The notes below the pieces were generated by a model that was not told the origin of the DNA, made no database searches, and saw nothing but the letters and a program-made list of their open reading frames with translations. Positions 27,859 through 35,964 of a stretch of DNA of 64,000 nt are shown piece by piece. The stretch is taken from NCBI RefSeq assembly GCF_001598255.1, contig NZ_BCYP01000011.1:124001-188000 (forward strand). The letters run 5' to 3'. Both the position numbers and the translations under genes were made by a program. Position 1 is the first letter of the stretch, and every line of letters starts with the position of its first letter. This DNA is from Mitsuaria chitosanitabida ATCC BAA-476 = NBRC 102408 (lineage in GTDB: Bacteria > Pseudomonadota > Gammaproteobacteria > Burkholderiales > Burkholderiaceae_C).

Positions 27859-28851
27859 TCAATCCAGCTTCACGTGGGCGCTGCGGACCAGGTCGCCCCA
27901 GCGCTTCTGCTCGGTCTTGAGGAACTGCGCGGTCTGCTGCGGCGAGGCCCACATCGGCACGCTGCCCTCGGCCTGCAGGCGGCCGATGGTGGCGGCCTTG
28001 GACATGGCCTTCTCGACCTGCGCGTTCAGGCGCTGCACGACGGCCGGCGGCGTGCCGGCGGGCGCGACGATCATCTTCCAGTCGCTGGTGTCGAAGCCCG
28101 GGAAGCCGCTTTCGGCCACGGTCGGGACGTCCGGCAGCACCGGCAGCCTCTTGGGCGAGCTCACCGCCAGCGCGCGCAGCCGGCCCGACTTGATGAAGCC
28201 GATCACCGTCTGCGGCGTGGCGAAGTAGTAGTCGACCTGGCCGCCCAGCAGGTCCGTCGCGGCCGGTCCCGCGCCCTTGTAGGGCACATGCGTCGCGTTG
28301 ATGCCGGCCTGGCGGGAGAAGAGCTCTCCGGTCAGGTGGCCGACGGTGCCGTTGCCGGCGGACGCCATGGTCAAGGTGCCAGGCTTTGCCTTGGCGGCGG
28401 CCACCAGCTCGGCGACGGTCTTGAATTTCGAGCTGGGCCCGACCACCAGCACCACCGGCTGACCCGCGACCAGCGCCACCGGCACGAAGGCCTTGGTCGG
28501 GTCGTAGGGCATCTTGGGATACAGGGCCGGGTTGATCGCCAGGTTGGCGGTCTGGCCCATGCCCAGGGTGTAGCCGTCGGCCTTGCTCTTGGCGACGGCG
28601 TCCAGCCCGATGTTGCCGCCCGCGCCGGCCTTGTTGTCGACGATGAAGGTCCACTGGGTGTCCTCGCGCATGCGGTCCACGACCAGGCGGGTCACGATGT
28701 CCGTGCCGCCGCCGGGCGGGAAGGGCACCAGCATCTTGATCGGCTCGGCCGGGTAGGGCGACTCGGCCCGCGCGGCGGTCAGGGGGAGCATCGAAGCGGC
28801 GCTGATCGTCACGATCGCCGCGACGGCCAGGGAGGCACGGAAGCTGGGCAT
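27859..28851 (-). CDS. Bug-family (TctC-like) periplasmic solute-binding protein
   Basis: A 330-residue protein with a signal peptide ending TAARA. Bug-family marks are PIKMLVPFPPGGGTDIVTRL, DNKAGAGGNIGLDAVAKS and HVPYKGAGPAATDLLGGQVD. Bug proteins bind carboxylates and are abundant in Burkholderiales; no TctA/TctB transporter genes are adjacent, so it may feed a distant permease or act in sensing. It is first in the operon and faces the IclR-type regulator across a region with a perfect palindrome. Confidence 0.92.
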   Translation of the reverse strand: MPSFRASLAVAAIVTISAASMLPLTAARAESPYPAEPIKMLVPFPPGGGTDIVTRLVVDRMREDTQWTFIVDNKAGAGGNIGLDAVAKSKADGYTLGMGQTANLAINPALYPKMPYDPTKAFVPVALVAGQPVVLVVGPSSKFKTVAELVAAAKAKPGTLTMASAGNGTVGHLTGELFSRQAGINATHVPYKGAGPAATDLLGGQVDYYFATPQTVIGFIKSGRLRALAVSSPKRLPVLPDVPTVAESGFPGFDTSDWKMIVAPAGTPPAVVQRLNAQVEKAMSKAATIGRLQAEGSVPMWASPQQTAQFLKTEQKRWGDLVRSAHVKLD

Positions 28852-28874
28852 GAGGGTTGTCTCCGGGTTGTGAT

Positions 28875-28891
28875 GTTCTATTGGATAGAAC
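28875..28891. promoter_or_regulatory. Candidate IclR-family operator
   Basis: GTTCTATTGGATAGAAC is a perfect inverted repeat with 7-base arms and a 3-base spacer, 23 bases upstream of the tctC-like ATG and 133 upstream of the iclR-type ATG. A further half-like CAGAAC lies just downstream (about 28906-28911). The surrounding stretch is conspicuously AT-rich for this genome, as expected of the divergent promoters. Confidence 0.75.
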
Positions 28892-29024
28892 TATGATCTG
28901 CTAAACAGAACTTTAGAGATCGATGCGGAGGGCTGTCTTCGGGGTTAACCCGAAGGATGGGCGCTGCTGGGACCGCGCGTGTCTGCGCGGCGAGCCCGGA
29001 CAATCCGCGTCCCGAGGACCATGC

Positions 29025-29825
29025 ATGCCCAAGAAAAACATCGAGAGTTCCGAGCGCGGTCATGAGGCCGCGGAGGCGAACGGCGCCGGCAGCGGCGTCG
29101 CGGTGCTGGATCGCGCGTTCGCGCTGCTGGCGGCGTTCGGGCCGGACGACGACCGCTTGTCGCTGACCGAGCTCGCTCGACGGACCGATCTCTACAAGAG
29201 CACCGCGCTGCGGCTGCTCGGCGCGCTGGAGCACGGCGGCTTCATCCGCAAGCTCGCCGACGGCAGCTACGCGGTCGGTCCGGCGCCGCTGCGGCTGGCG
29301 GCGGTCTACCAGCGCTCGTACCACGTCGGGCATGTGATCGAGCCGCTGCTCAAGCAGCTCAGCGTGGCGACCGGGGAGACCGCGTCGTTCTACGTCCGGC
29401 ACGGCGACGCGCGGGTGGCGCTGTTTCGCGCGGAACCCTCGCGGTCGGTGCGCGCGGCGGTCGTCATCGGCCAGCAGTACACGCTGGACCAGGGCGCCTC
29501 GGGCAAGGTGCTGTGCGCCTTCTCCGCGGACAAGGCGGGCGGCCATGAGGTGATCCGGCGCCAGCTGTGGTCGTTGTCGCGCGGGGAGCGGGATCCGGAC
29601 ACGGCCTCGGTCTCGGCGCCGGTGTTCGGCGTGGGCGGCGAGGTGATGGGGGCGCTGGCGATCTCGGGGCCGCGCACGCGGCTGGGGCCGCCCGACGCCA
29701 TGCGCGAGGCCTGCCGGCAGGTGCTGGAAGCCGCCCGCGAGGCGAGCCGGCAACTCGGCGGTGACGCCACCGGCCTGGATGCGGCGCTGCGGGCGCTCAA
29801 GGACGAGGACTTCGCCGGGGCCTGA
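29025..29825 (+). CDS. IclR-family transcriptional regulator
   Basis: A 266-residue regulator with an N-terminal winged helix (RAFALLAAFG, LSLTELARRTDLYKSTALRLL) and a C-terminal effector domain (AVYQRSYHVGHVIEPLLKQL, YVRHGDARVALFRAE, GASGKVLCAF, VFGVGGEVMGALAISGP). It probably controls the divergent carboxylate operon and itself. The ATG at 29025 has GAGGA 8 bases upstream; an overlapping ATG at 29021 is in another frame. Ligand unknown, probably a carboxylate or its CoA ester. Confidence 0.9.
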   Translation: MPKKNIESSERGHEAAEANGAGSGVAVLDRAFALLAAFGPDDDRLSLTELARRTDLYKSTALRLLGALEHGGFIRKLADGSYAVGPAPLRLAAVYQRSYHVGHVIEPLLKQLSVATGETASFYVRHGDARVALFRAEPSRSVRAAVVIGQQYTLDQGASGKVLCAFSADKAGGHEVIRRQLWSLSRGERDPDTASVSAPVFGVGGEVMGALAISGPRTRLGPPDAMREACRQVLEAAREASRQLGGDATGLDAALRALKDEDFAGA

Positions 29826-29862
29826 GGCTCAAGCCGCCCCCGGGCTCGCAGGCCAGCCCCTG

Positions 29863-29904
29863 CTCAGGCTCAGGCTCGGACTCGGACTCGGACTCGGACT
29901 CGGG
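29863..29904. repeat. CTCGGA/CTCAGG hexamer tract
   Basis: Seven contiguous hexamers: CTCAGG twice, CTCGGA four times and CTCGGG once. It lies in the convergent gap after the iclR-type gene and before the response-regulator terminator. Confidence 0.9.
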
Positions 29905-29947
29905 CTGACGGCCCGAGGCCCGTCGGTTCACGAAGGCCCCAAAGAAA

Positions 29948-29969
29948 AAGCGCCCGGTGTCGGGCGCTT
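29948..29969 (-). terminator. Rho-independent terminator of the LuxR-type regulator
   Basis: A GCGCCCG stem with a four-base loop (9 bp when the flanking AA/TT are counted) is followed on the minus strand by CTTTTTCTTT, 28 bases after the gene's stop. Confidence 0.88.
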
Positions 29970-29996
29970 CGTCGTCGAGGTGGTGGGCTCAGCCGA

Positions 29997-30737
29997 TCAC
30001 ACCAGCCCTTGCTTGCTCGCCAGCACGGCCGCTTCCGCGCGGCTGGAGACATTGAGCTTCTTGTAGATGGACTTGATGTGGTCGTTGACGGTGAACCACT
30101 TGATGCCCATCAGGTTCGCGATCTCCTTGATCGTGAAGCCCTTGCTCAGGTAAGTCAGCACCTCGTTCTCGCGGGGCGTCAGGCGCTCCCATTCCGGCTG
30201 CGGGTCCAGCGTGACGCCGCGGCCGAGGGTCGTGGCGCTGGAGGTCAGGCTGCCGAAGCCGGAGTTCAGCCCCATCGGGCCCGAATCGCCGCTCGAGCCC
30301 GGGCGGAAATGCTGCAGCAGGCGCCGCGCGATCGCCGGCGACAGCGGCGGCTGGCCGCGGACGATGCGTTGCAGTTCCTCGACCAGCACCTCGAAGCGGT
30401 CTTCCTTCAGCAGGTAGCCGTCGGCGCCGCGCTGCAGGGCGGGGAAGAGGTGGTCGTCGTCGGAGTACAGCGTGGTGACGATCTTGACCGCCGGCTTGCC
30501 GGCGAGCTCGCCCAGGAACTCCATGCCGTTGCCGTCGGGCAGCTCCAGGTCGACCAGGATGAGCTTGAAGCCCGCCGCGCCGGTTTCGGCCTCGACCTTG
30601 GACAGCTGGCGGCGCGCGCCTTCCAGATCGCCGGCCTCGGTGATCTCCATGCCGTCGCTGAAACTCTCTCGCACCACGCGGCACAGGAAGCTGCGGGCGA
30701 CGGGGTTGTCTTCGACGATGAGAACTTTGACGGCCAT
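29997..30737 (-). CDS. Orphan NarL/LuxR-family response regulator
   Basis: A 246-residue regulator. The receiver domain has acidic residues EDN at 9-11, phospho-acceptor Asp63 in LVDLELPDGNG, and Lys in YLLKED. A Ser/Gly-rich linker of about 35 residues (GSSGDSGPMGLNSGFGSL) is followed by the LuxR HTH: LTPRENEVLTYLSKGFTIKE and VNDHIKSIYKKLNVSSRAEA. No kinase gene is adjacent. I start at the ATG at 30737 (MAVKVLIVEDN), which fits the family; an upstream start would add 9 residues. Closest in style to two-component regulators of unknown stimulus in Burkholderiales. Confidence 0.88.
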   Translation of the reverse strand: MAVKVLIVEDNPVARSFLCRVVRESFSDGMEITEAGDLEGARRQLSKVEAETGAAGFKLILVDLELPDGNGMEFLGELAGKPAVKIVTTLYSDDDHLFPALQRGADGYLLKEDRFEVLVEELQRIVRGQPPLSPAIARRLLQHFRPGSSGDSGPMGLNSGFGSLTSSATTLGRGVTLDPQPEWERLTPRENEVLTYLSKGFTIKEIANLMGIKWFTVNDHIKSIYKKLNVSSRAEAAVLASKQGLV

Positions 30738-30953
30738 GGTGTGGAGAGCGAAAGCTGGCCGCATCCTAGCAGGGGCCCCCTCGCTTGCATGCCCCGTGAA
30801 GAAGGGTGTCGCCGCGCCTGCGACAGGCCGCCTTTCCCTCTGGCGTCCCCCCGATGGAGGATGGCGAGGCGCCGCTCCGGTGATCGAGGGGCTTGGATGG
30901 GCGGTCGCCCCGATCCGCCGGACGGCGGGAGGGCGGGACGGCCGCGCGTCCGT

Positions 30954-31931
30954 TCAGTCGTTGACGACCACCAGCTTGCCCACGACCTGGCGAGTGCTCA
31001 TGCGCGCGAAGGCCTGTGGGAGCTGCGTCATGGGCAGCACCTGGTCGATGACCGGGCGGATCTTGCCGGCGGCGTACCACTGGGCCAGTTCCATCATCAT
31101 CGCGGCGTTGCGCTTGGGTTCGCGCTTGGCGAATTCGCCCCAGAACACGCCCACCAGCGACGCGCCCTTGAGCAGCGCCAGGTTCAGCGGCAGCGCCGGG
31201 ATCGCGCCCTGCGCGAAGCCCACCACCAGATAGCGGCCGCGCCAGCCGATCGAGCGGAAGGCCGCCTCGGCGAGGTCGCCGCCGACCGGGTCGTAGATGA
31301 CGTCCGGACCCTTGCCCTCGGTCAAGGCCTTGATCTCGTCGCGCAGCGAGCCGGTGGCGTAGTTGATGGTGGCGTCCGCGCCGATCTCGCGGCAGCGGGC
31401 CAGCTTCTCGTCCGACGAGGCCGCCGCAATCACGCGCGCGCCCGCCGCCTTGGCGATCTGGATGGCCGCCGTGCCCACGCCGCCGGCGGCGCCCAGGATC
31501 AGCACGGTCTCGCCGGGCTGCAGCGCCGCGCGGTCCATCAGCGCGTGGTGGCTGGTGGCGTAGGTGCAGATGAAGGCGGCCGCGTCCTGGAACGGGAAGC
31601 CCGGGGGCAGCGGCAGGGCCAGCGCGGCCGGGACCAGCGCCTCGGTGCCGAAGCCGCCCGTGCCGGTGAAGGCCGCCACCGCGTCGCCGGGCTTGAACCC
31701 GGTCACGCCGTCGCCCACCGCCTCGACCACGCCGGCGAACTCGGTGCCGGGGACGAAGGGCAGCGACGGCTTCATCTGGTACTTGTTCTGCACGATCAGC
31801 AGGTCGGGGAAGTTCAGGCTCGCGGCCTTGATCGCGACCTTCAGCTGGCCCGGGCCGGGCTGCGGGGAGGGCAGTTCCTTCCATTGCAGCGCCTCGACGC
31901 CGATCGGGTTCTCGCACAGCCATGCCTTCAT
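30954..31931 (-). CDS. NADPH:quinone oxidoreductase family protein (zeta-crystallin-like)
   Basis: A 325-residue MDR-family reductase. The GroES-like half has LKVAIKAASLNFPDLLIVQN and PFVPGTEFAGVVEAVG; the Rossmann half has LILGAAGGVGTAAIQIAKA and DVIYDPVGGDLAEAAFRSI. No zinc-binding Cys cluster is present, as expected for quinone reductases. It would reduce quinones or enones with NADPH in the cytoplasm. It stands alone; the gap to the response regulator (about 216 bases) holds no visible gene. Confidence 0.92.
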   Translation of the reverse strand: MKAWLCENPIGVEALQWKELPSPQPGPGQLKVAIKAASLNFPDLLIVQNKYQMKPSLPFVPGTEFAGVVEAVGDGVTGFKPGDAVAAFTGTGGFGTEALVPAALALPLPPGFPFQDAAAFICTYATSHHALMDRAALQPGETVLILGAAGGVGTAAIQIAKAAGARVIAAASSDEKLARCREIGADATINYATGSLRDEIKALTEGKGPDVIYDPVGGDLAEAAFRSIGWRGRYLVVGFAQGAIPALPLNLALLKGASLVGVFWGEFAKREPKRNAAMMMELAQWYAAGKIRPVIDQVLPMTQLPQAFARMSTRQVVGKLVVVND

Positions 31932-32082
31932 GGGGATCTCCTGGTTCCGGGTCCGTCTCGCGGGCCGGTTCGTGGTGTAGGGATCGGGTGGCCGCCGGCA
32001 TCCGTCCGGCCCGCGTCCACCCGGGGTCGGCCGGATGGTAGGGGGCGGGCATCGCTCCTCGCGTCGCTGAGGTGACGGTGCC

Positions 32083-32088
32083 TACAAT
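32083..32088 (+). promoter_or_regulatory. Candidate -10 element of surE (near-leaderless)
   Basis: TACAAT ends 7 bases before the surE ATG. If transcription starts at the usual distance, the mRNA would begin at or within a base or two of the start codon. A good -35 was not found. Confidence 0.45.
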
Positions 32089-32095
32089 GCCGCCC

Positions 32096-32851
32096 ATGCG
32101 CATCCTCATCGCCAACGACGACGGCTACCTGGCCCCCGGCCTGCATGCCCTGGTCCGCGCGTGCGAAGGGCTCGGCCAGATCGACGTGATCGCGCCCGAG
32201 CAGAACGCCAGCGGCACTTCCAACTCGCTCACCCTGAGCCGCCCGTTGTCGGTCTACACCGCGGCCAACGGCTTCCGCTACGTCAACGGGACGCCGTCCG
32301 ACTGCGTCCACCTGGCGCTGACGGGGCTGCTGGACTATCGCCCGGACCTGGTGCTCTCGGGCATCAACAACGGCGCCAACATGGGCGACGACACGCTCTA
32401 CTCGGGCACGGTCGCCGCCGCCACCGAGGGCTACCTCTTCGGCATCCCGTCGATCGCGTTCTCGCAGGTCGACAAGGGCTGGGGCCACATCGACGCCGCG
32501 GCCGCGACCGCGCGTCAACTGGTCCAGGACGTCATCGCCGGCGGGCTGGGCCACCCCTTCCTGCTCAGCGTGAACATTCCGAATCGGGCCGACGCGGCCG
32601 CGCTGCCGCGGCAGATCACGCGCCTGGGCCGCCGCCATGCGAGCGAGGCCACCATCCAGCAGCGCAGCCCGCGCGGCGAGATGATCTACTGGATCGGACC
32701 GGCCGGGAACGCGCGCGAGGCGGGCGAGGGCACGGACTTCCACGCCACCGCCAACGGGGCCGTGTCGGTCACGCCGCTGCAGGTCGACCTGACCGAGCAC
32801 GCGACGCTGGGCGACTGGAGCCGTCGTCTGCGGACCGACGGACGCGCATGA
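32096..32851 (+). CDS. surE: 5'-nucleotidase SurE
   Basis: A 251-residue nucleoside monophosphatase of the stationary-phase survival family. The N-terminal [15 protein letters not shown] holds metal ligands Asp8 and Asp9; the SurE motifs [31 protein letters not shown] (metal Asn, Ser) and a C-terminal V-T-P-L strand are present. The ATG at 32096 directly begins the first strand; there is no ribosome site, in keeping with a leaderless message. It heads surE-pcm-nlpD-rpoS. Confidence 0.95.
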   Translation: MRILIANDDGYLAPGLHALVRACEGLGQIDVIAPEQNASGTSNSLTLSRPLSVYTAANGFRYVNGTPSDCVHLALTGLLDYRPDLVLSGINNGANMGDDTLYSGTVAAATEGYLFGIPSIAFSQVDKGWGHIDAAAATARQLVQDVIAGGLGHPFLLSVNIPNRADAAALPRQITRLGRRHASEATIQQRSPRGEMIYWIGPAGNAREAGEGTDFHATANGAVSVTPLQVDLTEHATLGDWSRRLRTDGRA

Positions 32852-33687
32852 CCCAGACGCCGCCGCGGCCCAAGCGCTTCCCGCTGTCGCTGAACCAGCT
32901 CGGCACGACGCCGCGTCCGAGCGCCGCCGCGGCCGCCGAGGCGCGCGAGCCCATCAAGCCGCAAGGCCACTGGCAGCAGGCCGCCGCGATCAAGGCGCGC
33001 CAGTCCACGCCGATCGGCATCGGCCTGGACTCGGTGGGCGTGCGTCAGCGCATGGTCCAGCGCCTGCGGCGCGAGGGGCTGAGCGACGAGCGCGTGCTGC
33101 AGTCGCTGGCGACCGTCCCCCGTCACGAGTTCGTCGACTCGGCGCTCGCGACGCAGGCCTACGAGGACACCAGCCTGCCCATCGGCCATGGGCAGACGAT
33201 CTCCAAGCCCTCGGTGGTCGGCCGGATGATGGCGCTGATGATGGACGCGCCCGGCGCGCGCCAGCGCGGCCATCTGGGCAAGGTGCTGGAGATCGGCACC
33301 GGCTGCGGCTACCAGGCCGCGCTGCTGATGCAACTCTCGAAACAGGTCGTGTCCATCGAGCGGCTCAAGCCGCTGCACGACAAGGCCCGGCTCAACCTCA
33401 CCGGCTATCACCAGATCCGGCTGGTCTACGGCGACGGCATGCTGGGCCATGTGCCCTCGGCCCCGTACGACAGCATCATCGCGGCCGCGGGCGGCGACGA
33501 CATCCCGCAGGCCTGGCTGGACCAGCTCGCCCCCGGTGGTCGTCTGGTCGCGCCGATGACGGCCCCGGGCGGTCGCGGCCAGGTCCTGGTGCTGATCGAT
33601 CACGTCCGCGACGCCTCGGGATCGCGCTTTGTGCGCAGCCTGCATGAGGCGGTGCTCTTCGTGCCCCTAAAATCCGGCGTCATGTAG
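32848..33687 (+). CDS. pcm: Protein-L-isoaspartate O-methyltransferase
   Basis: A 279-residue enzyme that methylates isoaspartyl residues in damaged proteins using SAM. A roughly 60-residue, Pro/Ala-rich N-terminal extension precedes the PCMT domain: [38 protein letters not shown], and the SAM loop [15 protein letters not shown]. The usual family length is about 210, so the extension is notable. ATGA overlap with surE. Confidence 0.94.
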   Translation: MTQTPPRPKRFPLSLNQLGTTPRPSAAAAAEAREPIKPQGHWQQAAAIKARQSTPIGIGLDSVGVRQRMVQRLRREGLSDERVLQSLATVPRHEFVDSALATQAYEDTSLPIGHGQTISKPSVVGRMMALMMDAPGARQRGHLGKVLEIGTGCGYQAALLMQLSKQVVSIERLKPLHDKARLNLTGYHQIRLVYGDGMLGHVPSAPYDSIIAAAGGDDIPQAWLDQLAPGGRLVAPMTAPGGRGQVLVLIDHVRDASGSRFVRSLHEAVLFVPLKSGVM

Positions 33688-33762
33688 CGCACGGCCGGGC
33701 CGCCACCGCGGCCCACGAATTCGCCCCGCTGCACGATTCCCCAAACGAGACCTCACGAGCGC

Positions 33763-34641
33763 ATGCAACAACTTCTCCGTCTTCCGCTGCTTTGGACCTC
33801 CGTGGTGTTGCTGGCGCTCGCGGGTTGCACGTCGACCCCGCATCGCGCGCCGGTCGAGGATCGCAGCGTCGGCAAGAGCGCGGGCGCGTCCTCGTCGATC
33901 ACCGGCACCGCCGTCACGCCGGCTCCCGAATCCAAGCCGCTGCCCGGCGCCGAGAACGCCGGCAAGCCCGGCTACTACACCGTCAAGCCGGGCGACACGC
34001 TGATCCGCATCGCGATGGACAACGGCCAGGGCTGGCGCGACGTCGCCAAGTGGAACGGCATGGACAACCCCAACCTGATCGAGGTGGGTCAGGTCTTGCG
34101 CGTGGCGCCCCCGGGGGTCGATCCGAGCGCCGTGACCACGCGCCCGCTGGCCGCCTCCAAGGTCGAGACCCGCCCGCTGGACAGCAAGACGCCCGCGACG
34201 AGCCCGGCGGCCTCCGCCGCCACGTCGACCCCGACGACCACCGCCTCGTCCAGCCCCGCGACCAAGGACGACGACGACATCAGCTGGGGCTGGCCGGCGT
34301 CCGGTCAGGTCGTGGCGGGTTTCGACGAGGTCCGCAACAAGGGCATGTCCTTCTCCGGCAAGGCCGGGGATCCGGTGTTCGCCGCCGCCGATGGCCGCGT
34401 GATGTATGCGGGCGCGGGGTTGCGCGGATACGGCAACATGATCATCATCAAGCACAGCACGAACTACCTGACGGCCTACGCGCATAACCAGACGCTGCTG
34501 GTGAAGGAAGACCAAGTGGTGCGCAAGGGCCAGAAGATTGCCGAGATGGGTTCGAGCGACGCGGACCAGGTCAAGCTGCACTTCGAGGTGCGCAAGCAGG
34601 GCAAGCCGATCGATCCTTCGAAGCTGCTGCCCGCGCGCTGA
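33763..34641 (+). CDS. nlpD: NlpD-like lipoprotein, LysM plus degenerate M23 domain
   Basis: A 292-residue outer-membrane-type lipoprotein with lipobox LAGC (Cys22). A LysM domain at about 70-114 ([19 protein letters not shown]) binds peptidoglycan. A Thr/Ser/Ala-rich linker follows, then an M23/LytM fold: [20 protein letters not shown] and [14 protein letters not shown]. Catalytic zinc ligands are absent: the first motif reads NKGMS rather than HxGID, and HxH reads KLH. That is the pattern of NlpD/EnvC, which activate amidases. Adjacent to rpoS as in E. coli. Confidence 0.93.
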   Translation: MQQLLRLPLLWTSVVLLALAGCTSTPHRAPVEDRSVGKSAGASSSITGTAVTPAPESKPLPGAENAGKPGYYTVKPGDTLIRIAMDNGQGWRDVAKWNGMDNPNLIEVGQVLRVAPPGVDPSAVTTRPLAASKVETRPLDSKTPATSPAASAATSTPTTTASSSPATKDDDDISWGWPASGQVVAGFDEVRNKGMSFSGKAGDPVFAAADGRVMYAGAGLRGYGNMIIIKHSTNYLTAYAHNQTLLVKEDQVVRKGQKIAEMGSSDADQVKLHFEVRKQGKPIDPSKLLPAR

Positions 34642-34664
34642 GGCGCTCAAGGAGGCGCCGCGAC

Positions 34665-35927
34665 ATGAACATGCAACGCGCCTCTTCGACAGACGGTCAC
34701 CTTCCGACCGACGGCCTGGACCATCCAGGCCGTTTCGCGTTGCAGCCCTCGATCGCCGGCACGGATCCGGCGGCCGGCGGGCACGACGCGCATGCGGCGC
34801 GTGATGCGCATGAGCCCCGGCGCTCGCATGATGGCCACGAGTTGGCCGATGGACACGAGGCTTCCGCCGGACATGACGGGTTCGATGGCCATGAGGGCCG
34901 CGATGGTCATGAACCGCTTGAAGGGGACGAGACGCGCGCCGACGGATCGGCCGGCGACGGCGAGCCCGCGAGCGACCCCGACGAGGATGACGAGGCCCGC
35001 GCCCTGCGCGGCGAAGGCGCCGCCGGCGCGCGCAACGGCCGCGCCAGCAAGGGGGATCTCGGTCCCGCCGATGGCGACGCGACCAATGCGCTGCAAGCGT
35101 ATCTGCGCGACATTCGGCGCACGCCGCTGCTGACGCCGCAGGAAGAGTTCGACACCGCCGTGAAGGCGAGGGCGGGCGACTTCGACGCTCGCCAGGCCAT
35201 GATCGAGCACAACCTGCGCCTGGTCGTGAGCATCGCCAAGAACTATCTGGGCCGCGGTCTGCCGATGAGCGATCTCATCGAGGAGGGCAATCTCGGCCTG
35301 ATGCACGCGATCGGCAAGTTCGAGCCCGAACGCGGCTTCCGTTTTTCCACCTACGCGAGCTGGTGGATCCGTCAGGCCGTCGAGCGCGCGCTGATGCACC
35401 AGGCACGGCTGGTCCGCTTGCCGGTGCACATCGTGCGCGAACTGAATCAGGTGCTGAAGGCGCGCCGCGCGCTGGAGGCTGTTGCCGCGGAGCGGGGTGG
35501 CGAGGGCGTCGTGCGGGCCGAGGACGTCGCCCAGGCGCTGGGGCGGCCGGTCGACGAGATCGCCGAGCTGCTGGCCTATGCGGAGTTGCCCAGTTCGCTG
35601 GATTCGCCCGTCGACCGCAACGGCGAGGGCGGCGAATCGATGCTGGACCTGGTCGCCGACGAGACGGCCATCGACCCGGCGGGATTGCGGCTCAGCCACG
35701 AGCTGGAAGACTTGCTGAAGACAGGGCTGGCCTCGCTCAGCGATCGCGAGCGCGAGGTGCTCGCGGGGCGCTACGGGCTCGCGGACCGCGAGCCGGAGAC
35801 GCTGGACATCCTGGCCGTGAGGCTCGGGTTGACGCGGGAGCGCATTCGGCAGATCCAGATCGAGGCGCTGGCCAAGCTCAAGCGCAACATGATGCGGCAA
35901 GGCATCTCGCGCGATTCGATCTTCTGA
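34665..35927 (+). CDS. rpoS: RNA polymerase sigma factor RpoS with His-rich extension
   Basis: A 420-residue stationary-phase/general stress sigma factor, about 90 residues longer than usual. Residues 1-137 are a polar extension with nine His between 40 and 82, then a Gly/Asp/Glu-rich stretch. The sigma core starts at about 138 with [20 protein letters not shown] (region 1.2), then [20 protein letters not shown] and [39 protein letters not shown] (region 2), region 3, and region 4 with [14 protein letters not shown] and [17 protein letters not shown]. It follows nlpD by 23 bases, giving the conserved nlpD-rpoS pair. Confidence 0.95.
   Translation: MNMQRASSTDGHLPTDGLDHPGRFALQPSIAGTDPAAGGHDAHAARDAHEPRRSHDGHELADGHEASAGHDGFDGHEGRDGHEPLEGDETRADGSAGDGEPASDPDEDDEARALRGEGAAGARNGRASKGDLGPADGDATNALQAYLRDIRRTPLLTPQEEFDTAVKARAGDFDARQAMIEHNLRLVVSIAKNYLGRGLPMSDLIEEGNLGLMHAIGKFEPERGFRFSTYASWWIRQAVERALMHQARLVRLPVHIVRELNQVLKARRALEAVAAERGGEGVVRAEDVAQALGRPVDEIAELLAYAELPSSLDSPVDRNGEGGESMLDLVADETAIDPAGLRLSHELEDLLKTGLASLSDREREVLAGRYGLADREPETLDILAVRLGLTRERIRQIQIEALAKLKRNMMRQGISRDSIF
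34782..34910 (+). repeat. 18-bp-period repeat in the rpoS 5' coding region
   Basis: Codons for His occur at residues 40, 43, 49, 55, 58, 64, 70, 76 and 82, mostly six residues apart and each within a G-H-(D/E) or similar context. At DNA level this is a degenerate 18-bp repeat with CATGA/CACGA at each step. Confidence 0.75.
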
Positions 35928-35950
35928 GGGAGTGCCCCATCGCGCGCTGG

Positions 35951-35956
35951 GATAAT
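35951..35956 (+). promoter_or_regulatory. Candidate -10 element of rlmD (near-leaderless)
   Basis: GATAAT lies 8 bases before the rlmD ATG with no ribosome site between, the same layout as surE and rlmE. No convincing -35 seen. Confidence 0.4.
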
Positions 35957-35964
35957 GCGCGCCC

